Source: Entomohabitans teleogrylli (lineage in GTDB: Bacteria > Pseudomonadota > Gammaproteobacteria > Enterobacterales > Enterobacteriaceae). From it: DNA of 64,000 bases. Shown here piece by piece: positions 29,639 through 38,906 of the stretch (the first letter of the stretch is position 1; each line of letters opens with the position of its first letter). A model generated the notes under the pieces. The model saw nothing but the letters and a program-made list of their open reading frames with translations. It did no database searches and had not been told where the DNA came from. The position numbers and the translations under genes are program-made. The stretch covers positions 86,744 to 150,743 of the forward strand of contig NZ_LLXO01000016.1 of the NCBI RefSeq assembly GCF_001484765.1. Reading direction: 5' to 3'.

Positions 29639-30211
29639 CTATACTCCGTCCTGTTCGTCATGCTGTGGGTAATTAACGACGCTAATAGTGCCTTGTGCGT
29701 TGAGTTCTGTACATAGGGCCTTAAATGCCTGCTCAATATTTGTCGCATCGTGCGGTACCGGGCTATGGGCGGTAATCTGGATATATAACCCGGGCGCGCC
29801 TTCCTGAGTTTCCGACGGCTGAGTGCGCGAAACCAGTTCAGCAATATTCATATGGTGAGAGTCGAACAGATCGGTGAAACGTTCGATCAGGTGCGGTGAA
29901 TCGTCGACCTCGACCTGCACCCAGACTGTCGCCGGCATCGCCGGACGCACCTGAGCATTGGTGCGCTTCATAACAATCAGCAGATCCAGCTCTGCGCCTT
30001 TTAATGGCAGGGTGGATTCAATCAGGGTTATCGCATTCCAGGTGCCGGACAGCAGCATAATAAAGGTAAATTCGTCCCCAAGCATCGCAAGGCGGCTGTC
30101 TTCAATGTTGCAGCCGCAACTACTGACGTGCCGGGTGATGGTATTTACAATGCCCGGGCGGTCAGCGCCAAGGGCTGTAATCACCAGATAATGTTGTGAT
30201 GAGGGCCTCAA
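29639..30211 (-). CDS. gcvR: Glycine cleavage system repressor protein GcvR
   Basis: A 190-residue protein with two ACT domains: HYLVITALGADRPGIVNTITRHV at the N-terminus and VQVEVDDSPHLIERFTDLF in the middle. It has no DNA-binding domain. In E. coli it binds GcvA and blocks activation of gcvTHP when glycine is low. The start is TTG at 30211, preceded by AGGAAG 8 bases upstream, giving exactly the E. coli length. It is divergent from dapA. Confidence 0.96.
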   Translation of the reverse strand: MRPSSQHYLVITALGADRPGIVNTITRHVSSCGCNIEDSRLAMLGDEFTFIMLLSGTWNAITLIESTLPLKGAELDLLIVMKRTNAQVRPAMPATVWVQVEVDDSPHLIERFTDLFDSHHMNIAELVSRTQPSETQEGAPGLYIQITAHSPVPHDATNIEQAFKALCTELNAQGTISVVNYPQHDEQDGV

Positions 30212-30359
30212 ACGTAATCTTCCTGTGGATTTATGCGGTAATCATAAGGAAAGCATAAAAAAAACTTGCGTACAACCGCCAGGATAGTCCCCTGGCCGCT
30301 TGCTTTTGAGGCGGCACCAAACGTACCATTGTGACACTTGTTTGCGGAGAGGATGGCCA

Positions 30360-31238
30360 ATGTTCACGGGAAGTATTGTCGCGCTGGTTACACCGATGGA
30401 TGAAAAAGGGAATGTCTGCCGGTCGAGCCTGAAAAAACTGATTGATTATCATGTCGCTAGCGGAACGTCGGCGATTGTGTCGGTAGGGACTACCGGGGAA
30501 TCCGCCACGCTGAGCCATGATGAGCACGGCGATGTGGTGATGATGACGCTGGAACTGGCCGATGGCCGTATCCCGGTGATTGCCGGTACCGGCGCTAACG
30601 CTACGTCTGAAGCCATCTCTCTGACTAAACGGTTTAACGATTCCGGCATTGTGGGTTGCCTGACGGTCACCCCGTATTACAATCGCCCCACTCAGGAAGG
30701 GCTGTACCAGCACTTTAAGGCGATTGCCGAAAACACCGATCTCCCCCAGATTCTGTATAACGTACCGTCCCGTACCGGCTGTGACATGCTGCCGGAGACC
30801 ATCGGTCGTCTGGCGAAAGTAAAAAATATTGTCGCTGTTAAAGAAGCCACCGGGAACTTAACCCGGGTAAACCAGATCAAAGAGCTGGTTGATAACGACT
30901 TTATTCTGCTCAGCGGTGATGACGCCACTGCCCTGGATTTTATGCACCTTGGCGGTCATGGGGTTATCTCGGTCACGGCGAACGTGGCTGCCCGCGAGAT
31001 GGCGGAAATGTGCCGGCTGGCGGCGGCAGGTCAATTTGACGAGGCGCGGGTAATTAACCAGCGCCTGATGCCGCTGCATACTAAATTATTTGTTGAACCC
31101 AACCCGATTCCGGTCAAATGGGCCTGTAAGGCGTTGGGACTTGTGGCGACCGATACGCTGCGCCTGCCGATGACGCCGATGACAGCGGAAAGCGTTCCGG
31201 TGATCACCAGTGCGCTGAAGCATGCCGGTCTGCTGTAA
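30360..31238 (+). CDS. dapA: 4-hydroxy-tetrahydrodipicolinate synthase
   Basis: A 292-residue TIM-barrel enzyme that condenses pyruvate and aspartate semialdehyde, the first step of lysine/diaminopimelate synthesis. The Schiff-base lysine is in [10 protein letters not shown] (Lys161) and the catalytic tyrosine in LYNVPSRTG. It starts at 30360 behind GGAGAGGATGGCCA; a start at 30300 adds 20 unlike residues. It forms an operon with bamC, 15 bases downstream. dapE, a later step, lies at 62234. Confidence 0.99.
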   Translation: MFTGSIVALVTPMDEKGNVCRSSLKKLIDYHVASGTSAIVSVGTTGESATLSHDEHGDVVMMTLELADGRIPVIAGTGANATSEAISLTKRFNDSGIVGCLTVTPYYNRPTQEGLYQHFKAIAENTDLPQILYNVPSRTGCDMLPETIGRLAKVKNIVAVKEATGNLTRVNQIKELVDNDFILLSGDDATALDFMHLGGHGVISVTANVAAREMAEMCRLAAAGQFDEARVINQRLMPLHTKLFVEPNPIPVKWACKALGLVATDTLRLPMTPMTAESVPVITSALKHAGLL

Positions 31239-31253
31239 TTTTAGGGAGATTTG

Positions 31254-32288
31254 ATGGCTTACTCAGTACAGAAGTCGATGGTGGCGAAAGTGGTGGGCGT
31301 GTCGCTCATCATGATGCTTGCCGCCTGTAGTTCCGACCAGCGTTATAAGCGCCAGGTAAGTGGCGATGAAGCCTATCTGGACGCCACCCCGCTTGCGGAG
31401 CTGCATGCCCCGGCGGGGATGATCCTGCCGGTTGAAAGCGGCGACTATCATGTTCCGGTGACCAATGGCAGCGGTCCGGTTGGTAAACAGCTGGATATCC
31501 GCCCGCCGGCGCAGCCTCTGGCGCTGGTAACCGGAGCCCGCACCCAGTTTACCGGGGACACCGCGACGCTGTTGGTGGAAAATAGCCGCAGTGGTTCTCT
31601 CTGGCCGCAGGTGGTCAGCGTGGTACAGTCTAAAAACTATACCATCGACAAGCGCGATGATGCCGCCCAGACCCTGACCACTGACTGGGTTCAGTGGAAC
31701 CGGGCTGACGAAGACGAGCAGTTCCGGGGCCGTTATCAAATCACCGTGCAGCCGCAGAGCTATCAGCAGGGTGTGGTGGTGAAGGTGCTGAACCTGGAGC
31801 AGGCCGGCAAACCGGTCGCCGATCCGGCGTCGTTGCAGCGCTACAGCACCCAGATGCTGAACGTTATCTCCGCCGGTCTGGATCAGGCCGACAGCGCCAC
31901 CCAGAACGCCAGCAGCCGCGCGACGGGTCAGCTTGATGTCCAGAGCGGCGCCGACGATACCGGTCTGCCGTTACTGGTGGTGCGCGGTCCGTTTACTACC
32001 GTGTGGAGCCGCCTGCCGGCGACCCTTGAGAAAGTGGGCATGAAGGTTACCGACAGCACCCGCTCTCAGGGCAGCATCGCAGTGACCTATAAGCCGCTTT
32101 CCGAAAGCGACTGGATCGCGCTCGGGGCGAAAGATCCGGGTCTGCCTTCCGGCGACTACAAGCTACAGGTTGGCGATCTCGACAACCGCAGTACGCTGCA
32201 GTTTATCGATCCAAAAGGCCACACGCTAACCCAGTCGCAGAATGACGCGCTGGTGGCGGTGTTCGAAGCGGCATTCAGCAAGTCGTAA
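31254..32288 (+). CDS. bamC: Outer membrane assembly lipoprotein BamC
   Basis: A 344-residue lipoprotein (E. coli 344) of the BamABCDE machine that inserts beta-barrel proteins. The signal ends in the lipobox LAAC (Cys24-25), followed by the flexible segment [12 protein letters not shown] that binds BamD, and two helix-grip domains (about residues 100-215 and 228-344). The start is the ATG at 31254 behind AGGGAG; TTG one codon earlier is possible but not used in relatives. Confidence 0.98.
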   Translation: MAYSVQKSMVAKVVGVSLIMMLAACSSDQRYKRQVSGDEAYLDATPLAELHAPAGMILPVESGDYHVPVTNGSGPVGKQLDIRPPAQPLALVTGARTQFTGDTATLLVENSRSGSLWPQVVSVVQSKNYTIDKRDDAAQTLTTDWVQWNRADEDEQFRGRYQITVQPQSYQQGVVVKVLNLEQAGKPVADPASLQRYSTQMLNVISAGLDQADSATQNASSRATGQLDVQSGADDTGLPLLVVRGPFTTVWSRLPATLEKVGMKVTDSTRSQGSIAVTYKPLSESDWIALGAKDPGLPSGDYKLQVGDLDNRSTLQFIDPKGHTLTQSQNDALVAVFEAAFSKS

Positions 32289-32294
32289 TTATCA

Positions 32295-32320
32295 GAGGGC
32301 CGGTACTACCGGCCCTTCTT
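32295..32320 (+). terminator. Terminator between bamC and purC
   Basis: AGGGCCGGTA and TACCGGCCCT are perfect inverted arms separated by one base, giving a stem of about 8 bp with a small loop, followed by TCTT. It lies 7 bases after bamC and suggests that purC has its own promoter. Confidence 0.7.
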
Positions 32321-32391
32321 AATTTATTTAGTGTTTCTCGCGTTAAATCATCTGGTCACGTCAGTGGCTAACCTATCTGGAGTAATTAAAG

Positions 32392-33105
32392 ATGCAAAAG
32401 CAAGCTGAGTTGTATCGCGGTAAAGCGAAGACCGTGTACAGCACGGAGAATCCCGATTTGCTGGTACTCGAATTCCGTAACGATACATCAGCAGGGGACG
32501 GCGCTCGCATCGAGCAGTTTGATCGCAAAGGAATGGTGAATAACAAATTTAACCATTTCATCATGAGCAAACTGGAAGAGGCGGGTGTTCCGACGCAGCT
32601 GGAAGCCCTGCTTTCTGATACCGAATCGCTAGTGAAAAAACTCGATATGGTGCCGGTTGAGTGCGTGATCCGCAACCGCGCGGCGGGTTCGCTGGTTAAG
32701 CGTCTGGGCATTGAAGAGGGGATTGAGCTTAATCCGCCGCTGTTCGATATGTTCCTGAAAAATGACGCTATGCACGACCCGATGGTCAATGAATCCTATT
32801 GCGAAACCTTTGGCTGGGTAAGCAAAGAAAACCTCGCGCGCATGAAAGAGTTGACCTACAGGGCAAACGATGTCCTGAGCAAATTGTTTGATGATGCTGG
32901 TCTGATCCTGGTGGATTTCAAGCTGGAATTTGGTCTGTACAAAGGTCAGGTCGTTCTCGGCGACGAGTTCTCCCCGGACGGCAGCCGCCTGTGGGATAAA
33001 AACACCCTCGACAAAATGGACAAAGACCGTTTTCGCCAGAGCCTCGGCGGCCTGATTGAAGCCTATGAAGAGGTTGCACGACGTCTTGGCGTTAAATTAG
33101 ACTAA
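32392..33105 (+). CDS. purC: SAICAR synthetase
   Basis: A 237-residue enzyme (same as E. coli) that joins aspartate to CAIR in purine synthesis. Family motifs are [24 protein letters not shown] at the N-terminus, [12 protein letters not shown], and [23 protein letters not shown] found no clear PurR box in the 100 bases upstream, unlike guaB and purM. A terminator follows. Confidence 0.99.
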   Translation: MQKQAELYRGKAKTVYSTENPDLLVLEFRNDTSAGDGARIEQFDRKGMVNNKFNHFIMSKLEEAGVPTQLEALLSDTESLVKKLDMVPVECVIRNRAAGSLVKRLGIEEGIELNPPLFDMFLKNDAMHDPMVNESYCETFGWVSKENLARMKELTYRANDVLSKLFDDAGLILVDFKLEFGLYKGQVVLGDEFSPDGSRLWDKNTLDKMDKDRFRQSLGGLIEAYEEVARRLGVKLD

Positions 33106-33127
33106 CTGCGCAATCGTTTACGTTCTG

Positions 33128-33164
33128 TGGCGGATCGGGCACTATTCCGGTCCGCCATTTTTAT
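33128..33164 (+). terminator. Terminator after purC
   Basis: TGGCGGA / TCCGCCA arms with inner CGG/CCG pairing, followed by TTTTTATT, 22 bases beyond purC. Confidence 0.75.
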
Positions 33165-33239
33165 TGTCGATTTCTTATGGTAATTCCGTCGTCAGCCAGC
33201 CAGGATCTGTGTATTACAAATAGTGTCCGGAGTTGAGAT

Positions 33240-34109
33240 ATGCGTTGGCAAGGACGTCGCGAAAGCGACAATGTTGAAGACAGGCGCAACGATGCGCGCG
33301 GGCCCCTGTCCGGCGGCGGCGGCGGTTTCCGCGTGCCGCGCGGCAAAGGGGGGCTGGTATTGCTGATTGTGGTACTGGTGGCGGGCTATTATGGCGTGGA
33401 TCTTTCTCCGCTGCTGACCGGCGGCCAGCCGGTGACTCAGCAAACGCAAACTGGCTCCATCAGCCCGCGCGATGATGAATCCGCGAAATTTACCTCGGTG
33501 GTACTGGCTACCACGGAAGACACCTGGAGTTCCCTGTTCCGCCAGATGGGCAAAACCTACCAACAGCCGAAACTGGTGATGTATCGCGGCGCCACGCGTA
33601 CTGGCTGCGGCACCGGCCAGTCGGTGATGGGGCCCTTCTACTGCCCGGCGGACGGTACGGTCTATATCGATCTCTCTTTCTACGATGAAATGAAAAGTAA
33701 GCTGGGCGCCGGCGGCGATTTCGCTCAGGGCTATGTGATTGCCCATGAAGTCGGCCACCACGTCCAGCGGCTGCTGGGGATTGAGCCGAAAGTACGCAGC
33801 ATGCAGCAGAATGCCTCGCAGGCAGACGCTAACCGGCTGTCGGTGCGCATGGAGTTGCAGGCGGACTGTTTCGCCGGCGTCTGGGGCCACAGCATGGAGC
33901 AGCAGGGCATTCTGGAGGAGGGCGATCTGAAAGAGGCGCTTAATGCCGCCGAGGCGATTGGCGACGATCGCCTTCAACAGCAGAGCCAGGGGCGGGTGGT
34001 GCCGGACAGTTTTACCCATGGCACATCCGAACAGCGCTATACGTGGTTTAAACGCGGTTTTGACAGCGGCAATCCCGCGCAGTGTGACACCTTCGGCGGG
34101 AGCCTGTAA
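33240..34109 (+). CDS. ypfJ: Putative neutral zinc metallopeptidase YpfJ
   Basis: A 289-residue protein (E. coli 287). A basic, Gly-rich N-terminus is followed by one membrane helix ([16 protein letters not shown]), so the catalytic part faces the periplasm. The zinc motif HEVGHH lies in [16 protein letters not shown], with a later conserved [13 protein letters not shown] segment that carries the third ligand. Four cysteines frame RTGCGTGQ and [10 protein letters not shown]. The family (PF04228-type) is annotated as a peptidase, but no substrate is known. tmcA follows after 11 bases. Confidence 0.92.
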   Translation: MRWQGRRESDNVEDRRNDARGPLSGGGGGFRVPRGKGGLVLLIVVLVAGYYGVDLSPLLTGGQPVTQQTQTGSISPRDDESAKFTSVVLATTEDTWSSLFRQMGKTYQQPKLVMYRGATRTGCGTGQSVMGPFYCPADGTVYIDLSFYDEMKSKLGAGGDFAQGYVIAHEVGHHVQRLLGIEPKVRSMQQNASQADANRLSVRMELQADCFAGVWGHSMEQQGILEEGDLKEALNAAEAIGDDRLQQQSQGRVVPDSFTHGTSEQRYTWFKRGFDSGNPAQCDTFGGSL

Positions 34110-34120
34110 TATTCCGCGCC

Positions 34121-36163
34121 ATGGATGACGAGACTTTTCTTTGCGCGCTGGCGCATTATGCGTCGCAGATGCGCGAGGTCGGGTTCCGCGGGCTGCTGGT
34201 GCTGTCCGGGGAAGCGACCTGGAGCGCTGAGCAGGCCAGCGCGCTGGCGCGCCGTCTGCCCGGCGACTGGCTGTGGGTTGGCGAGCCGACGGACGCCGCG
34301 CAGGCCTGCCCTCCGCGCCAGTTGCGCAGTCTGCTGGGGCGCGAATTTCACCACGCGATTTTTGATGCCCGCCGCGGGTTCGACGCCGAAGCGCTGGCGG
34401 CGCTGGCGGGGACTTTAACCGCCGGTAGCTGGCTGGTGATGTTGACTGCGCCGGCTGCCTGCTGGCGCGCCAGTATCGACGCCGATTCCATCCGCTGGAG
34501 CGACAGCCAGCAACCCATCGCCACTCCCCATTTCCTGCACCACGTCCTGCGCATTGTGAACGCCGATCCGGCGATCGTTCACTGGCGGCAGTCTGAGCCG
34601 GTACCCTCATTGCCTGATCTGCCGCAGCGCCTCTGGCTACAGGCCAGTGGCGCACCGCAGGCGGAACAGGCGGAGATGCTGACCAGGCTGCGCCAGATGC
34701 GCCGGGGGATCGTCGCCATTACCGCGCCGCGCGGTCGGGGCAAATCGGCGCTGGCCGGCATGTTTATTCGTGACGGAGCCAGGACGGCGCTGGTGACGGC
34801 GCCGGCGAAGGTGGCGACCGGGGTGATGGCGCAGTTCGCCGGCGATAAATTCCGCTTTATGGCCCCGGACGCCATCGAACGCGCCTTACAGGAAGGATCG
34901 CTGACGCCCTGCGACTGGCTGATCGTGGACGAGGCGGCAGCGATTCCGGCGCCGCTATTGTCGCGCCTGATGAGCGCTTTCCCTGGCGTGCTGCTTACCA
35001 CCACGGTGCAGGGTTATGAAGGCACCGGACGGGGATTTTTACTCAAGTTCTGCGCCCGTTTCCCGGCGCTGCAAAGATTTACTCTGGCGACGCCGGTGCG
35101 CTGGGCCAGCGGCGATCCGCTGGAGCGGGCGCTGGATGAACTGTTGCTGTTTGACGATCAACTGGCGCCGGTGGATGCCGGGGGAGAGGTGCATATTCTG
35201 CCGGTGCCGCAGTCCGCCTGGCGGTATCAACCGGCGCGTATGGCGAATCTGTATCGCCTGCTGGCCGGGGCTCACTACCGTACTTCCCCACTCGATCTGC
35301 GGCGCATGATGGATGCCCCGGGCCAGGGGTTTTATGCGGCGCTGTCCGGGGAACAGGCGGTCGGCGCGCTGTGGATGGTGGCGGAAGGCGGCCTCGACGA
35401 ACAGTTAAGCCGCGCCGTGTGGGCCGGGTTCCGGCGCCCGCGTGGCAATCTGGTCGCCCAGTCGCTGGCGGCCCACGGCGGCAGCCCGCTGGCGGCGACT
35501 CTCCGCGGTCTGCGGGTGAGCCGCATTGCGGTACACCCACAGTGCCAGCGCCAGACCATTGGCCGGCAACTGATTGAACAGGTTCGCCATCAGGCGGCAG
35601 AGCAGTATGACTATCTGTCGGTAAGCTTTGGTTTTACCCCGCAGTTGTGGCGTTTCTGGCAGCGCTGCGGGTTTGCGCTGGTGAGGATCGGCAGTCATCG
35701 GGAAGCCAGCAGCGGCTGTTATACCGCGATGGCGCTGCTGCCGCTGAACCGCCGCGGCGCGGCGCTGGCCGATAACGAGCATCAGCGATTGTGCCGCGAC
35801 AGCGGCTGGCTACAGCCGTGGATTGATGAGCCGATCCCGGTGACATGGCGGAAAACGACTACTCTTACTGATGATGACTGGCAGGAACTGGCGGGATTCG
35901 CGTTCGCGCATCGCCCGCTGGAAGCCTGTACCGGCAGCCTGCAGAGGTTGCTGCTGGCGCAGGCGCCAGCGATGCCGTTGCTGGAGGCGCTGTTGCGCCA
36001 GCGTGTTACGGCAAGTGAAGTATGTCGGCGCCAGCGTCTGTCGGGACAGAAGGCGCTACTGGCTGCCTGCCGCGCTGAAGCGGGTCGGGCGCTGTACCGT
36101 CTGGATGAAGCGCGCGCCCGTCAGCTTGCAGCGCAGATTTTGCAATTGCAATTTTTCCAATGA
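34121..36163 (+). CDS. tmcA: tRNA(Met) cytidine acetyltransferase TmcA
   Basis: A 680-residue enzyme (E. coli 671) that forms N4-acetylcytidine at the wobble base of elongator tRNA-Met. In order: an N-terminal domain, a RecD-like helicase module with Walker A PRGRGKSALAG and Walker B LIVDEAAAIPAPLL, and a GNAT acetyltransferase domain with the acetyl-CoA loop VHPQCQRQTIGRQLI, then a tRNA-binding C-terminal region. The N-terminal part differs more from E. coli than the motor and GNAT parts. It is between ypfJ and ypfH, as in E. coli. Confidence 0.97.
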   Translation: MDDETFLCALAHYASQMREVGFRGLLVLSGEATWSAEQASALARRLPGDWLWVGEPTDAAQACPPRQLRSLLGREFHHAIFDARRGFDAEALAALAGTLTAGSWLVMLTAPAACWRASIDADSIRWSDSQQPIATPHFLHHVLRIVNADPAIVHWRQSEPVPSLPDLPQRLWLQASGAPQAEQAEMLTRLRQMRRGIVAITAPRGRGKSALAGMFIRDGARTALVTAPAKVATGVMAQFAGDKFRFMAPDAIERALQEGSLTPCDWLIVDEAAAIPAPLLSRLMSAFPGVLLTTTVQGYEGTGRGFLLKFCARFPALQRFTLATPVRWASGDPLERALDELLLFDDQLAPVDAGGEVHILPVPQSAWRYQPARMANLYRLLAGAHYRTSPLDLRRMMDAPGQGFYAALSGEQAVGALWMVAEGGLDEQLSRAVWAGFRRPRGNLVAQSLAAHGGSPLAATLRGLRVSRIAVHPQCQRQTIGRQLIEQVRHQAAEQYDYLSVSFGFTPQLWRFWQRCGFALVRIGSHREASSGCYTAMALLPLNRRGAALADNEHQRLCRDSGWLQPWIDEPIPVTWRKTTTLTDDDWQELAGFAFAHRPLEACTGSLQRLLLAQAPAMPLLEALLRQRVTASEVCRRQRLSGQKALLAACRAEAGRALYRLDEARARQLAAQILQLQFFQ

Positions 36164-36236
36164 GTTGTTCAAAGCGCTTATATGGTCATTTATCTCACCC
36201 GGCGTAGACTGAACGCCATCAACTAAGGAGATAACC

Positions 36237-36932
36237 ATGAAACATGACCATTTTGTTGTCCAGAGCCCCGCAGCGCCGGCGAAACAGTTGCTGCTGTTGT
36301 TCCACGGCGTCGGTGACAATCCGGTGGCCATGGGGGAGATCGGTAGCTGGTTTGCGCCGCTATTCCCGGAGGCGCTGGTCGTCAGTATTGGCGGTCCGGC
36401 GCCGAGCGGCCCGCCCTCAGGGCGCCAGTGGTTCTCCGTTCAGGGGGTGACCGAGGAAAACCGCCAGCCGCGCATTGACGCGATTATGCCGACATTTATT
36501 GAGGTGGTGCGCTACTGGCAGCAGCACAGCGGCGTCGGCGCCGGCGGAACGGCGCTGATCGGTTTTTCCCAGGGAGCGATTATGGCCCTCGAAAGCCTGA
36601 AGGCGCAGCCGGATCTGGCCGGGCGGGTGATTGCTTTTAACGGGCGCTACGCCACGCTGCCCGAATCAGCGACCACGGCGGCGACTATTCATCTGATTCA
36701 CGGCGGCGAAGATCGGGTTATCGACGTTTATCACGCATTTGCCGCTCAGGAGGCCCTGCAGCGCGCCGGCGGCGATGTGACGCTGGATGTGGTAGAGGAT
36801 CTCGGCCACGCCATTGATGAACGCAGTATGCAGAAGGCGCTGGATCATCTGCGCTACACCGTACCGAAGCGCTATTTTGATGAAGCGCTGAGCGGCAGCA
36901 AACCCGGGGATGATATGGTGGAGTTGTTTTAA
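36237..36932 (+). CDS. ypfH: Alpha/beta hydrolase YpfH (esterase)
   Basis: A 231-residue cytoplasmic hydrolase (E. coli 232) of the phospholipase/carboxylesterase family. The nucleophile elbow is GFSQGAIM, the Asp follows in HGGEDRVID and the His in DLGHAIDE, a complete catalytic triad. LLLFHGVGDNP near the N-terminus is the oxyanion region. E. coli YpfH is an esterase on short acyl esters; the natural substrate is unknown. The ribosome site is AAGGAGATAACC. In E. coli the next gene is ypfN/dapE; here it is the eut operon. Confidence 0.93.
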   Translation: MKHDHFVVQSPAAPAKQLLLLFHGVGDNPVAMGEIGSWFAPLFPEALVVSIGGPAPSGPPSGRQWFSVQGVTEENRQPRIDAIMPTFIEVVRYWQQHSGVGAGGTALIGFSQGAIMALESLKAQPDLAGRVIAFNGRYATLPESATTAATIHLIHGGEDRVIDVYHAFAAQEALQRAGGDVTLDVVEDLGHAIDERSMQKALDHLRYTVPKRYFDEALSGSKPGDDMVELF

Positions 36933-37143
36933 CGGACCCGGGCATCCAGTGGCGCTTTGCGCGGCGGAGCCCGGTAACCATCAGTAAGGTCTGGTCTGGC
37001 GATCCCGGAACGCCCCAGAGAGGCGGAAAATTTTCGGCCCGTCGAATTGCCGATGCGCAAATTAGCGGGCTGTCGCTGCGCAATTGATTCGATCATTACG
37101 CGCCAGAATTGCCAAAGAATCGGTAAATTAAAACTGCCTATCG

Positions 37144-37179
37144 ATTATTCTGTTATCACCACGCCGATAACAGAATAAT
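37144..37179. repeat. Perfect 14-bp inverted repeat between ypfH and eutS
   Basis: ATTATTCTGTTATC and GATAACAGAATAAT are perfect arms around an 8-base loop, 210 bases after ypfH. The stem is AT-rich and has no T run directly after it, which is unlike a normal terminator. It may be an operator for a dimeric regulator or a weak terminator of ypfH. Confidence 0.6.
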
Positions 37180-37229
37180 GCGACTTTTCTTAATCACTTC
37201 CTTTGACTCCCATCACTCTTTGCAAATCG

Positions 37230-37247
37230 TTGCCGATTTTTGATATT
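37230..37247 (+). promoter_or_regulatory. Direct repeat 1, candidate EutR site
   Basis: TTGCCGATTTTTGATATT. The same 18 bases with one change recur exactly 100 bp downstream. AraC-family activators such as EutR bind direct, asymmetric sites of about this length. This copy would lie near -135. Confidence 0.45.
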
Positions 37248-37329
37248 CAATTTCCTGAAAATATGCCTTTCGCACAAAATAAAAATCCCCGTTAATTATT
37301 TAGTGATCGTCTTCAACTTTTAAGTTTGC

Positions 37330-37362
37330 TTGCCGATTTTTGTTATTTACCGGCGCTAAAAA
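37330..37362 (+). promoter_or_regulatory. Direct repeat 2 and candidate eut promoter
   Basis: TTGCCGATTTTTGTTATT at 37330-37347 is followed by a possible -10 TAAAAA at 37357-37362. The repeat would then cover the -35 region, the usual place for an AraC-type activator. The eutS start lies 32 bases further on. No good -35 hexamer is visible, which fits an activator-dependent promoter. EutR binding is inferred. Confidence 0.45.
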
Positions 37363-37393
37363 TTGTCAGTATCGCCCCATCACAGGAGGGGCT

Positions 37394-37729
37394 ATGGATA
37401 AAGAGCGCATCATTCAGGAATTTGTTCCCGGCAAACAGGTGACGCTGGCGCATCTTATTGCCCATCCCGGGGACGACCTGGCGAAAAAAATTGGCGTGCC
37501 AGGGGCTGAGGCGATCGGCATTATGACGCTCACCCCCGGAGAAACCGCGATGATTGCCGGCGATCTGGCGACTAAAGCGGCCAGTGTGCAAATCGGATTC
37601 CTTGACCGATTTACCGGCGCGCTGGTGATTTATGGCTCTGTCGGGGCCGTGGAAGAGGCGCTGCTGCAAACCGTCAATGGGCTTCACCATCTGCTCAGCT
37701 ATGCGGTTTGCGGGCTGACGCGTAGCTGA
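37394..37729 (+). CDS. eutS: Ethanolamine microcompartment shell protein EutS
   Basis: A 111-residue BMC-domain protein (same as E. coli EutS) that forms bent hexamers in the microcompartment shell. The permuted BMC fold shows as [36 protein letters not shown] and the terminal [14 protein letters not shown]. The start at 37394 follows AGGAGGGG; an in-frame ATG at 37340 lies in the promoter. First gene of the 17-gene operon, 25 bases before eutP. Confidence 0.97.
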   Translation: MDKERIIQEFVPGKQVTLAHLIAHPGDDLAKKIGVPGAEAIGIMTLTPGETAMIAGDLATKAASVQIGFLDRFTGALVIYGSVGAVEEALLQTVNGLHHLLSYAVCGLTRS

Positions 37730-37754
37730 ATTTTATTTTTCAGGAGCGTAAATC

Positions 37755-38234
37755 ATGCGGGCGATATTTATCGGCGTGCCGGGGTCGGGGAAAACGACCT
37801 TATTTAATGCCCTGCAGGGAAATTACCATCTGGCGCGTAAAACGCAGGCGGTAGAATTTAGCGACGGCGGCGATATCGACACCCCCGGGGAATATTTAAG
37901 CCATCCCCGGCTGTACCACGCATTAATTAATACGCTCCAGCAGGCAGACCTGGTGATTTATTTACAGGCGGCGAATGATTTGCAGTGCCGGATCCCGGCG
38001 GGGCTGCTGGATATCTGGCCGCATCAGCGGCGCATCGCCGCAATCAGCAAAATTGATTTACCTGACGCCAGCCCGGCAGCGGTGCGTCAGCTTCTCCGGC
38101 AGGCCGGTTTTCACCAGCCCATTTTTGAACTCGATTGCCGGAACAGAGCAAGCATACAGCCACTGGCCGATTTTCTGCTGAGGCAGAGCGATAAGGAGGA
38201 GTCAGCAGATGAAAACATTAATTACCGCCAATGA
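37755..38234 (+). CDS. eutP: EutP, P-loop GTPase-like protein
   Basis: A 159-residue protein (same as E. coli) with a Walker A loop GVPGSGKTT at residues 7-15, a DTPGEYL-like switch (IDTPGEYLSHPRLYHAL) and the guanine-specificity-like SKID. In Salmonella EutP and EutQ have been linked to acetate kinase activity, supplying ATP from acetyl-phosphate made by EutD. The C-terminal 26 bases overlap eutQ, so translation is coupled. Confidence 0.95.
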   Translation: MRAIFIGVPGSGKTTLFNALQGNYHLARKTQAVEFSDGGDIDTPGEYLSHPRLYHALINTLQQADLVIYLQAANDLQCRIPAGLLDIWPHQRRIAAISKIDLPDASPAAVRQLLRQAGFHQPIFELDCRNRASIQPLADFLLRQSDKEESADENINYRQ

Positions 38235-38895
38235 TATTCGTGAGGCGCACGCCAGAGGAGAGACGCGTCTCGCGCTGGTGCTGAAAAACTGCATTATCAC
38301 CCCGGAAGCCCGTGAAGTGGCGGAACTGCTCGGGCTGGAAATCTGTGAACAGCAGGAGGCGTCGGTAGCGCCGGCGCCGTCATCGCCTCAGGAAGTACGC
38401 CAGCGCATCCGGGAAACCATTATCGCCCAGTTGCCGGAAGGCAGTTTTACCGAAAGCCTGATGGCGCAACTGATGGAAAAGGTTCTCAGGGAACAGCAGG
38501 CGCGCGCAGGCGTTGCCGCCAGCGGCGATTTTAAATCCCATACCGGCAAAGGCGGTATCAAAGTGATTGACGGCAGTTCCGTCACCTTTGGTCGCTTTGA
38601 CGGCGCCGGGCCGCACTGTGTGGGGCTCACCGATCTGGTGGGCGTCGACGACGGCAGCAGCATGGCGGCGGGATTTATGCAGTGGGAAAACGCATTTTTC
38701 CCCTGGACTCTGAACTATGACGAAATCGACATGGTGCTGGAAGGGGAGCTGCACGTGCGCCATCAGGGGGAGACGCTGATCGCCAGAGCCGGCGACGTGA
38801 TGTTTATTCCCAAAGGATCGGCCATTGAATTCGGCACCCCGGACAAGGTGCGTTTTCTGTATGTCGCCTGGCCGGCAAACTGGCAGTCCTGCTGA
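38209..38895 (+). CDS. eutQ: EutQ, cupin protein of ethanolamine utilisation
   Basis: A 228-residue protein (E. coli 233). The N-terminal 100 residues are helical and variable. The C-terminal half is a cupin barrel with VIDGSSVTFGRFDGAGPHCVGLTDLV, MQWENAFFPWTLNYDEIDMVLEGELHV and a terminal RFLYVAWPANWQSC almost identical to E. coli. In Salmonella EutQ is needed under anoxic growth on ethanolamine and has been reported as an acetate kinase. It overlaps eutP and is followed after 11 bases by eutT. Confidence 0.96.
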   Translation: MKTLITANDIREAHARGETRLALVLKNCIITPEAREVAELLGLEICEQQEASVAPAPSSPQEVRQRIRETIIAQLPEGSFTESLMAQLMEKVLREQQARAGVAASGDFKSHTGKGGIKVIDGSSVTFGRFDGAGPHCVGLTDLVGVDDGSSMAAGFMQWENAFFPWTLNYDEIDMVLEGELHVRHQGETLIARAGDVMFIPKGSAIEFGTPDKVRFLYVAWPANWQSC

Positions 38896-38906
38896 GGGGC
38901 CGCGCG

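Larger units (their letters stand above)
36933..37393 (+). other. Intergenic control region between ypfH and the eut operon
   Basis: About 460 bases. The left 200 resemble neighbouring GC-rich DNA; the right 260 are AT-rich and carry a 14-bp inverted repeat and two 18-bp direct repeats. TAGTGATCGTCTTCAACT near 37301 is a weak match to a CRP site. No gene is visible. Confidence 0.5.

Noticed and set aside
33192..34655. 487-codon open frame on the minus strand
   Set aside because: Antisense to ypfJ and the start of tmcA, both recognised; the translated product is Arg/Ala-rich and low in complexity, a typical shadow.
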